This document shows positions 36,596 through 48,500 of a stretch of 64,000 nucleotides of DNA, in pieces. The stretch is from Membranipora membranacea. Lineage: Eukaryota; Bryozoa; Gymnolaemata; Cheilostomatida; Membraniporidae. Each line of letters starts with the position of its first letter. The stretch's first letter is position 1. The translations under genes were made by a program, and so were the position numbers. The notes below the pieces were generated by a model. It saw only the letters and a list, made by a program, of their open reading frames with translations. It did not search any database and had not been told where the DNA came from. The DNA lies in contig OU612069.1 of assembly GCA_914767715.1 (NCBI GenBank), positions 2,294,001 to 2,358,000 of the forward strand. Direction: 5' to 3'.

Positions 36596-39500
36596 CTGTT
36601 TTAAATAAACCAAACAATGTACTGTTATTTTGTAGTATTGAAATAAAACACCCGATCTAAGATTATTTGTATACCTTCTAGAATGACAAAAACAAAGCAT
36701 AATCCATATACCTATATGATCTGATAAACTATTACCATCATAGGTATTGGACTACATGGATCGTTAGGTTGTCTTCTTGTTTTCTAGGAGTTGACAACTC
36801 CAAGATATTTCAGAAATCTCATGGTTACAACTAACTATATTCTATGCGTTTGAAACTGGTTTACACGCGTATCACATGATATACTATTGCATGTGTATCT
36901 CTGATCGATGGAGAGTGAATTAATTCACTTAGTATGAGTACCATCACAAGGAATTCGGTGTGACGACCGTGTTTAATTTTATTAATTACTGCTGGGTACA
37001 AATTAGGTACCGCTACTAAATTGACCCTAACGATCAGAGATCCACATTTTGATGGTGTAATCTCGATGTTAGTGTGATGGTTAATCTGAAAAATGTCTCT
37101 CACTTGAAACAAGACCATCTAGAGTTATTATTATTGGTATTCACTCACTGGATAAACTTGATAGAGTTTGGAAGATTGTGGTGTCTTGTCCTTTGTCACC
37201 ATTCGGTAGAGAAGTACCCACACTAGCTATTCTTTCTGTCACAGCTGTCACTGATTGGGTTACTGCAGTGCTACTAGGCGACTCACTGCTAGTCGCACCG
37301 ATAGTAGTCGATGAGTGGGGGTTAGGAGTGGGCCCACTGGGTGAGGACGCAGATATGGCGCTGTCCTTTTTGGTCGGGATCGCAGTGTTTGGGTTAGGAG
37401 TAGTTGTGGGGTAATTGGAGGCAGTTGTGGTAGTTATGGCAGCAGGATTAATCTGTCTCTCTGTTATTTGATTCGTAGTTCCCTCTGGAGGATAAGTAAA
37501 AAATGGCGTCTCTTCCATAAGCATAGTAGTAGTAAGCATACCCTCTGCACCCTGCAATGGAGAAATAGACAATGTGTCATTCATGAGTGCAGGAATCATA
37601 AGTTCTCAACCAACTAAAGTAAGACCGACAGACATCAAGCGGGGAAAGATGAAACAAAGGTACAAGAATTATTTATACTGTGTTTCATTTATCTTCGTAA
37701 GACCAACCACTTTATACGATATCTACAGGCCAATGATGATGACTTGTCACAGGGGCGTGTATATGGCGTTTTTGGGGGACAAATTGGCATCTAACAAGCC
37801 AGACTCCTGTCGCTAAGCAAATGACAAGCTAAGAAGGAAACAGGAGAGTGTCATCCACAGCAGAAATCAAGCAGCCAGATATCAATCTGCAGGAAATAGC
37901 CAATCGAAGCAGCGCAACCCCAGAATACACAAGTTTTGACAAAATTTACTCTTCGTTGATTTTTTAGAAAGCGTGGATATTTTTGCAATGAAACCCGAGC
38001 TATGAGCAAGTTTGAAAAGAAGCTACCAGCCAATATTTAAAAAAAAAAGATGGCCGACTGAAAGTGGTCTATTCAAAATTCTTAACTCATGTAGACCATA
38101 GACAGCTGGCAAAGCTTTTTTTGAAAAAAATCTTGCTGACATATTGCTACCAACACAAAATGAGGTTAGAAAAGTGAAAGGTGTGTGCGCTAAAACTAAA
38201 ACGTGACAGGATTAATCCAACCGTCATATGGAATAACAGCCTCAAACCTCATGCTCGTGAAAGTAGACATTGTTGTAGAGTTTGTATAGAACTACAGAAT
38301 TATCGCCATAAACCATGAATCAATAAGCTTAGGATTGGGCCTGAGATCACACACCGCAGGTAATGTGCTGTTCCGATTTTTTGTTATTGTCAATCATGTT
38401 GTGAATTATTAGTTTGGAATCGTTATTGAAAAGAGCCCAATGAAGAAACAAAGTGATCGGTTAGAAAAGAAAGTCACATATAGATTGAGAACAAAACGGG
38501 GACTCGGTGCTTTACCTTTAGTGGTGATGATAGTCATTATAGTTCTGGAGATATGGAATCAAAACAAGGTCAAATCAAGATCAAGGTCAAATCAAATAGA
38601 CATGGTGTCATATAAGATATTAAAATTGACATTTTTAAGATGTATTTGAGCCTGTGGCGCAATTTCCTACATCTTATATTTGACATACGACAAAACCTGT
38701 TCTTACAGCTGTGAACAAATTCGGCAGCTGTGGTCTGAGGTGGCTGTGTTTTGACTACTTTATTTACAAGCACATTATTGACATACAAGTTCTTATTTAC
38801 ATACAAGCATATATTCACAGGTTCATACTTATTGGCATACACTATTCGCACATCTGCAGACTGCAATTAGGTCAACTCAATTGCTTAGCTGCTCGATTTT
38901 TACTGTGTGATAAAAATGTCTGGTTTTGACTTGTAATGTGTAATGGTAACCTAAGTGCTGTATCGACAATTCCAATATAGGGTGGGGACAACACAGAGTA
39001 AGGAAATATCCCTACTCTGTGAGGATAAGCTTTAGGATCCACATGCACAACTTAGATTAGAGCTTTAACAATTCTTCTGTGTAGTCGGACCTTTGGCTTT
39101 CCAGCAATAAGAGTTGACAAAGAGGAAAACAACAGTCGCTGTGAGAATGCCACATACACACACACATTGAGAGTCAAAACCACATCTAAACAATACATAC
39201 AATAATCCGATCATGTAAATGACATACACAAGTTTTTGTGTCAGCTCAAAAGTTTTATAATTATTTTACGGGGCCTACATATTCTAATTCCTTAGAGTAT
39301 CATGTAAATCTAAATTTTCGAGGTTACGCATAAAATTAAGGTACTGGATAATTCCTCAAAGTCATATCAATTTGAATTTAGCTGGGTTTGTAATTTGGAA
39401 CTCTTTGCAAAGAAAATAGCTGACACAAAACCCTGTTGGTTGAGTTAAACAGTGATATAGCATTGATAGAAAAAACGATGACGAACACACAGTGAGAAAA

Positions 39501-42500
39501 AGTGGAATCGTTGAATAAAATCTTACCGTCAATGGGGTGGTTACTGAAATCATTTACCAGATCATTGCAAAAACAAAAGAATTATTTGCACTGAGCACTT
39601 GCATATATTCAAATAGATTTTCAGACTTGATTTGATAAATTTTTAAGTGTTTAGAAAAGCAAAAAACAACCAATGTTCATATCAAAGCATACTCATAGCA
39701 ATAAACAGAAAACTTAAATTTACTCGCATAAGGACATTATTTAGTGATAAAACTGATTTCAAAGTGCGAAAACCCACGGTCTAGAAGGGTCTAGAGCATG
39801 TTATCCCCCCCCCCCCTGTTACAGACTAAAACTAAAGTGATGATACACTAACAGTATAACAGTAAGCCTAGCCCTGGTTTGCATCGGACAGTTACCAGGC
39901 TGCCATACTTACACCAGTAATGATCACACTCGGTATTAGTCAAAGGTTACCTAGGCAAAGATAATCTGTAACAGGGGAGATAACAGACTCTAGACCTGGA
40001 GTTTTGGCAGTTTGAAATCGATTATATCATTCAATAATGTCTTTGTGCAAGTAAATTTAATTTTTTTGTCCATTGCTATGAGAAAACTGTGATATGTAAT
40101 GGATATATGACTGAGGAGGTGCAACTGTAAAACAGCATATGGCATAATATCTAAACAACATAAATGGAATGGCTATATCTACTCACATCGTCATCAAAAT
40201 CATCATGTTCCTCTCTGCATTGAGTACACACATCATTATCACACCTGGAAGGTAAAAAAACAGTTCACCGTATAATGTGTAATCGTACCCCAATTGACTG
40301 CATTCAATAGTTTTGGAATTCATCAATTTTAGGAAAATGGAAGACCAAATATTGTGCTAAGGGTGGTTGTCACAAAAATTCAAATATAAAAAAGATATTT
40401 AAATTTCTAAATTTTTTTGTCTCTTCAGAAGTTCCCATGCACGGATCATGTTGATATTCTATTGAATTTGTATATCTGATCAATAAATCAATGATTGGTA
40501 TGTGTATCTTCAGTTTCTTCATAAGAAATGTGTTGTGGCGACGTTTCTAAAAATATTGGGGTCAAAGACACATAATGCTAAAAGTGTAATAAAGTGCATG
40601 TTCAAGTACAAGTGCAAGTACAAGTACAAGTACAATAGTGCATACACAAGTGCAAGTACACAAGTGAAAGTACACAAGTACATACACATATGCAAGTACA
40701 AGTAGTGACTAGTGAGTACTCACGGGACACATTTGCCATCATGCTCCTCAGTCTGTTTCCACATCGAGTTATTTGCAGCCCTACAAGGGGCAGTGATGTC
40801 CTCCGCCTTATCATCATCACACACCACAAATAGACTACAGTTATCACTGTGCGCGTATTTCCCACCATGTTCTCGTCCGTACCTGGCACAACCTGTAAAT
40901 GTCATACAAAATTACGTCGATAATCAAATAGGTCACAATTGGTATTGTTAGGCTCTGTTAAGATGAGGTGCTTTTCCTGCACAAGTTCTTTTTTACAAAG
41001 ATGATGGTTGTTTCCAAGATCTGTGAGACTTATCTGTAACAAACACATACAAGAAAGCTAAAAAAAAGTAATTTTGCCACATCAGAAGAAAAAGCACCCA
41101 TGGAATACAGGCAAAATAGAAAGAAACATGAGCCAATGTCAGGTTGAGTGATCAAGCGGGTTTGAAGCGGTGATAGAATAAAACTTTGTGTTGAGCAGCC
41201 AATTGCAATATATGCAGGTACGATATGAACACTCCTCGATCACTACTCGTGTAAAACCTGAGATCTCAACGTGGTATATAAGGAATGAATAAATCTCTGA
41301 CAATTAGTAATGTTTATATGGTGTCCGTATGTGATTGTTCCTGTTTGGCAGCAATTGATTCTAGACTACAGGTTCGCATATAATACCCTGCCGCTATGGG
41401 CACCTTATAATGTAGCTTTTGTGGGCTGAGGCTGAATATGGGGAGTAACCAGTATATCAGGTCTGAAGTCGTGCGTTCATACCATACAAGAGGACAACTC
41501 CCAATATACACTCATTATTCGGTTTCCTATTTGACATGATAACTTTTTGTTCGATAGTGAGCCTTGCATGTAGGTCAAAAATGAATTAATGAACTTGTTC
41601 AATAGCTTAATTTCCCATCTCATGCTCCATTTACAAACATTAATTTTCGGCCCAAAGGTGACCATCTTATGGCTAATCCTATTGACATAGTTCGCCCTTG
41701 GCATACAGTTACATTGTGTAAAAGCTTTTTTAATATAAAGTCGATTGGAATATAGTATAAACAAGCAGAGTCTAAACTAAAAAGATGCAATCACCGCCAC
41801 CGATAGAAAGGAGAGTGTGAGATTTAGTAGAACACGGGGTAGCCATATCCTGACCTGTCGGAGGTAAAGTTGTTGTGGTTGTTGTTGTGGTTGTTGTTGT
41901 GGTTGTTGTTGTTGTGGTTGGTGTTGTTGTGGTTGGTGTTGTTGTGGTTGGTGTTGTTGTTGGAGTTGTTGTTGTAGTAGTGGTAGTAGGTGTGGGTGTG
42001 CTTATTTGAGTGGTAGTAGGCCTATTACTAGTAGTCGGCCTAGTAGTCACACTCACGCTACTACTAGTACTACTGACATTATCATACTGTACAGTGGTCA
42101 CTGTGCGAGAAATAATTGCAATGTCTGTTATAATCAGTCAGACACGATGAGGCTAAGATTGTCTTGAAACCGATTTGGCAACCAACAGAAATTTCACATC
42201 AGAACTCCTCAATCAAAAATACTAGGATTTTAAGCCCTGCAAATGTCTTCATAAGAAATATTACAGGATTTGAATCCCCAACTTCCTATGGTTATGAGCA
42301 GTAAAACTGTATAAGAATGAATCAGCAGAGGTCTTTCAAATGAAATCTGTTATGATTGTTCTCTGGCCATTCTTCACGGAGTTTAATGGTTTCTGTTAGA
42401 GATTTGGTACCACGATCGACCAATGCTTATTGATCTATCTATGTTAAGAGTGACCAATTTGGATGAAAACTTGTCCAATATTGAAAATCTGAACAAAGTG

Positions 42501-45500
42501 ATTTTGCCCAAATACCTCCCAATTTAAAGACCATCCAGTATATCGTTTTTTTCAGTATAAATTTAGCAGTCAAGCTTATGAAGAAAGCAGAAATAGGTTA
42601 GATGTAATTAAAATAAAGTAGTTCTAAGTGCATCCTATATATAAAGATCTTCTCTTTCCCTGACATTTTCAATTTAACACTTCAACAAGATTATTTTCTA
42701 TTTTATGAAAGGTTGAATATCAATGGCAGTTTGATAAAAATCTTCTTCGTGCGATGATATATTACCTGTGAGTGGTGGTGTAGTCGTAGTGGTACTTATG
42801 GCAGGCGCTGCTGTTGTCGGTGTGTTGGTACTGGGGGTATGAGCGGTGTGTGAATTACTGTCTTTTTCCTTTTCAATTTTAGTGCTATTGCGATCTACTT
42901 TCATATCCGAGTGATCGCCTGCCAATAAATCATGAATACAATTGTTTTTGATATACTAACCATAATAACGAACACATAAACTTGCTGAAGAAATTTAAAA
43001 AATGGAAGAGATTTCTTTATTCCATTAAGTGCCAGACATGACCATGTTGATAACGGGCTTGATGATATTGAAAGCTTTATTACACTATTAAACAGCACAA
43101 AACATTTGCCAGGTAGACATCGTTTTAACGACCGACTGCAGAAACTTTTTCTCTTCACCCCTAAACATGCTGGGCTCAGCAGTAATTACAATTCGCACAA
43201 TGCTCACATATACATGGGGTTGAGTGCGGTACCTAGACAAAAGCAAGCAGTATGCCTATCTGAATAGTGTAATGTGTGCAAATGAAATATGGTTATTTTG
43301 ATTACTTACCGAATCTGGAGAGAAATGATACCATCATGCTGAGAGAAGGACGAGGACGGGAAGGTCTGTCTGGATTTCCTTCAGTACCATCATCACAATT
43401 AGCCATACAATCTTTATACATAAACCGTACCTCAAAACCTATCACAACACTTCCATTACTAGAAAACAGAAATCAAAACATATTGTCAGCGATAATTTTA
43501 GAGCAAATTTAGAGAGAAGTTGTCTCAAAGCTGCCTAACCTGCTAACTTTTACTACTATTAAACTTTTTTTAATTATTTATAAAAGCTCATTAATAAGAT
43601 TTTATCAATTTTTCAATGAGCACATGCGAATGGGAGAAAACTGGCTAGAATGGCGGTCCCATTAGGATTAAATCAATTAAGCCATTTTTTCTCAATTGCT
43701 TGTGGTTATTGAAAAATAACCATTATAATTCAATCAGTAGGTATCCATATTCCTGACCTTTTGATCTCAACAAAATCTCATATTGAGTACTGTATGTTAT
43801 TGAAGGTGGTATCGTTGTGAGATAATATGGGGAAGACGGACAGAGGCTTAGGTTTTATCAAAATATAAAATGGAATGTTTCTGTATCAATAAATATCATC
43901 CAATCTGCAAGTATGTCACATAACAGGTGTTTAACGGAGAATAAATGATAAACAAGTTTAAATTGATTGGAAGTATTTTCTCAGACTAACCAACATCTTT
44001 AAGAATTTGGTAATAAAAATAATGAACATTTTGATGAGACTTCTGCTACAATCATGGCTGCAAGAGTGAGTATTCTTCTCATTAAACGCCCCACTCCCTC
44101 CCTCAATATAGGGGTCTTTGGTTCAGATATCATCATATGTAAGGATGATGTAAAGACTTATAAGATAACATCATTTACAGCTGCTTACAACATACGGAAA
44201 GCCCAACAACTACAATTAATTCATCGAGCGCCTAGTTGAAGTGACCGCGTAATAAATCTGGCTTTGGATTCAGATGATGGACTGCGGAACTGTTGCCTCG
44301 CTTATCCTCGTTTAAAGCTTTCCATAACCTTGTCATTATTAATTTATCCGTCTGCTGAGTCAGTGAACTTCCCAACCTCTTTTGTGAGAAAAAAACTCAA
44401 CTAATAAGAAAAGGGGGGGGGGGGGGTGGCAGTATCTAAATACCCATTTGGAGAAGGTATGATTGTAATACTATATTTGATACACAGCATGGCAAGAATA
44501 AAAAAGAATTTAATTCCCATACAGGAAAAGTTAAAAAAACATCTTAATTTTGAAGTTGGTATTATAGGTTGTTTGCTACTATATGTGTAGTCTAATACTG
44601 ATCAAGAGGGATAACAAAAGTGTGAGGCGCATAAAAAATATTGAGTAAAGAAGTCTTCTACTTAATATCTAAATAGGTAATAATATTGCAGAACAAATAC
44701 AAAAATAACAGTAGATACAACTGCACACTTTACATGCTGCAGCAGTGCTGGTGAAGATGATGACCAAATTTCATGAATCATAATGATGTAATATAATAAT
44801 AGATATTATATAATAAATGAGTATATACACAAACATCTAACCTCTAGAGCACTATTGAGGAGAGACAACACAACCAATCCGTTGAATCCAAACCCGTATG
44901 TGTACAGTCACATAGTGGGGAGCACTATGTGTAATCTGAATATAGTAATAAATAAATGACTGCCTATTCATCAAAGTCTGAGTTTCTGGATTTAAAAAAA
45001 AAACCCGGATATAACAAGCTGCTAATTAATTGACAGTTAACAATTTATTTTCAAGTGCAGCTTAATCCACAGAGTCACTCATTACAAAGGAACTTTAATG
45101 CCTAGGGTGAATTATCATCACTTTTTACAGCTCATGATGTCTTCTGAAAATAGCGGCTTCTGAAAATGTGAATAACTAGGAAGCAGACTTTAAATTTCAG
45201 TCAAATGAACTATGGCTTATGCATCTTCATCGGAATCACAGTCAGATTCACACGATTTACATTCTCCAGCATCACTATCATAGAATTCGTCGATGTCGCA
45301 ACAACCATTTGTATACTTATTTTTCAAAAAAAAACTAGTTATGGTGCTTGCATCATGACAGGTATATAATTGAAAGCGCCTCTTGCTTGGTTTACAATCT
45401 GGATAATCTTCATCTTCTGGGAATGGAATTGTTCGATTCATCGTACAAAGGGCAGTGGTATCAAATTGAGTTAGATCGGTATTACCACTGAAAGCTGTAT

Positions 45501-48500
45501 TGTCTGGACAACCTACAAAAGTTTGTTGTGGGCAGTCTTCACCAATGAGTGATAATTTTGTGCAGTTTTGCAGTACAGATTGTATAGAACAGTCAATAGT
45601 TGATTTCGTGGTTATTTCTTCTGAACCACTTGTTGTTGTCAACGGGCTTGTCTCCAGCACTGCTGTGGTTGGAACTGCTGTTGTTGGTACTGCTGAGGTG
45701 GATATTGGTTTTGTGGTTGTTGGTGTTGGAGTTGGTGCTGTTGTTGTTGGTGCAGCAGTTGAAGTTGGTGCAGCAGTTGAAGTTGGTGCTGTTGTTGTTG
45801 ATGGTGCAGCAGTTGTAGTTGGTGCTGTCGTTGTAGTTGGTGCTAGTGTTGATGGCGTTGTTGGTTGTTTCGTTGGTATTGGCGTCGTTGTTGGAATAAT
45901 AGCTGCTGGTGCTGTGGTGGTCAATTGTATGCTTGTAGTTGGCTGTACAATCGCTGTCGTTAGTGTGGTTGCTGGCGTTGTTGTTGATGTAGTGGTAGTT
46001 ATCAACTTTGTGGTTGAAGGCAAAGATGTTGTGGTCTGTGTGGTTGTCAGTGGTTTAGAAGTTGTAGTGGTGGACATCTCCTCACTGGAACTTTTGTTCA
46101 AATTATTGTCATGTCCTTCTAGCCGAAGATCAAGAGTGATATTGAGGTCAATCTTCCATCCTTCGTCCCCGATTGTAGCGTTTTTAGTTACCTCCGTAGT
46201 GAGTCGGTGTTTGATGAGCTGCGCCTTCTCCCCCTGGTCCTTTTTGTCTACCTTATGTTTTGGTTCGGTTGCATTAGTTGGTACTTCAACAACTTTGATC
46301 TCCACTTTGAATGAAAGGTTGAACTCAACAACAATACTTCCGTTTCTGCAAAAAGAGAACAGAAAATGCTAAAATGAAAGCAATTTACTGCAGTGATTAA
46401 AATTTAGCACCTTGGATATCAGGAATTAACCCAAGCGTTTCATATCTGGTTTAAAAGGAAAGACCATTGCCACTACCATACCTTTGAGCAATATACCCGG
46501 TTAGAATTACCCACATTAAGCAGTAACATTGACCACAAATATTTATATTATTGGTATGAATAAGCAGAGCTGTAATACAGAAAAAGCCAATGAGCAACCA
46601 TTTACCAATTCATTACACAAGGTTAGTCAATGGGACGTGTTATAAGGTTCCATTGCAAACCCTGGTTTATCTTAGTATGCTGCTGTCGCTCACCTGTGTA
46701 GCAGGAATAATAATTACTGCAGCGTTCGCCCATCCTTGCAGTGCTCTGGAGATCAGCTAGTGGATATTTGGATAGAGCACATACCGTTATCCCTCTAAAA
46801 TAAAGCTCTACACCATTTTGAAGCCCTGGGTGTAGATTGTTTGTGAGGAAGCTTGCACCGTAACCGGTGATGGTTATGGGAAATACTTATAGCTGACCCT
46901 CAATAACTGCACCCACCACAACGATATGCACATTCAGGGTATGACATCAAGCAGACATCAATTGTCAAAGCGGCGATGTTCACCACAATACAAATGTGCA
47001 GAACAATTATTAGCGAAAGGTATCACACATGTTTCGATTTTATTGTAACTTTAACTAAGCACACAACAACAAGGATATAATTGAAATAATATAGGCTTAA
47101 TGCACAACACTATATATGATGAGATGATGATAGTAATAATATTAATCATGATAAAATAATAATAATTATAATAGTCATGTAAGGACTGGATACACAGCCA
47201 GGACAAAAAACATCAGCAGATGTTTCTTGAGCCCGATATAAGAGAATCAACTGTTTGGGTACACAAGTAACGCAATCAAAACTAAATATGAAAGGATGTT
47301 TAAAAGACTTGTTATAAAATATTATTTTATTTTATAATGGTAAAAACATAAGTTTCACACTCAAGTAATTTTGAAGGCCCATAATGAAATAGGAAGTACA
47401 GGCTTATACCCCAAATACTCAAAATGATTTTCATTGACACCGATCGATCTTGAACATGAGTAGTAGTCAGTACAATAAGTAGAACCAAGTTTTGGCAGTA
47501 GCTACTCTGTAGGCCTAAGTCATGTTCTCAATATTGAAAAAAAAACATATTGTGGCATGCATGATGAATCGAGCTCAGAGGAATTGATTGTTTTTCAGTT
47601 GATTTAGCGCCCTCTGCCTTTCCCTTTCCCTTCTTTACTTTTTTTTTTCCCGCTATGTTTCTCAGAGCTGTTTGATGAGTTACACTTATTCTTACTTTTA
47701 TCACATTCCACCACATTTTTCTTTGTAGGCTTTACAGACTTAAAAATTGACTTAACATTTTGTTTCTGCTTTGATGGAATGGCACTTGATGCGTCCAGAG
47801 TTGCGTCTGGGGAGAAGGTGCCAATTGGCCAGTGAAAGGCTTTGGAGGTGCTAGTAGTACTGAGTAGCTTTCGTCCATTTCCTGCTGTTGCAGGCGGGAC
47901 AACATCACTTTTGGAGGTCTTGGTGTTCTGGATCACAGATTTAGTAGTTGGAGAACTTGTAGTGGTAACTGTTGTCAAGGAGGGTTGTGTCGTGTTGATG
48001 ATGTCGCAAGTAGTTGGGGCCTTTGTTTCAGGGTCCTTTGTTTCAGGGTCCTTTGTTTCAGGGTCCTTTGTTGTTGGCTTTGTTTCAGAGTTGGTTGATT
48101 TTCCAGAGGTTGGTTCCTGTTTGGTTTGTGTTGGAGATGTTGCTGGGATTGGGCTCGTGACTGTACTTTCTGTATCCTCATCAGGGGTGTCTGTAGTTAC
48201 GGAAGAACTGATAGAGCTCACAGTTCCACAAGTTGCGTTTGTTGCACTTGTATTAGACTTCTCACTTGTGGTATTTGGGGACATAGTTGTTGTCAAGTTG
48301 GGTGTGATTGTTGTATTACTATGGGTGGAATTGTCTGACAAAGTCAGGTTGAGATAATTGTAGTCAAAGGTACAGTTCAAGTTCAAACTCTCGTTACAGT
48401 AGGCAGACGAATTGGAGATCTGTGACTTAATGATATCAGGGTGTGGTTGGGTCTCTGTTTCATTGGAGAGGACGAGAAGTTTCAGTGTGAAGTCTATGAT

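Noticed and set aside
45500-46372. 290-residue plus-strand open frame rich in valine
   Set aside because: It is the complement of the Thr-codon repeats of mucin last exon 2. The minus-strand frame has splice sites, cysteine pattern and domain start; this one has none.
47842-48357. 171-residue plus-strand open frame
   Set aside because: Complement of the Ser/Thr-rich mucin last exon 1; valine/leucine-rich composition is a by-product.
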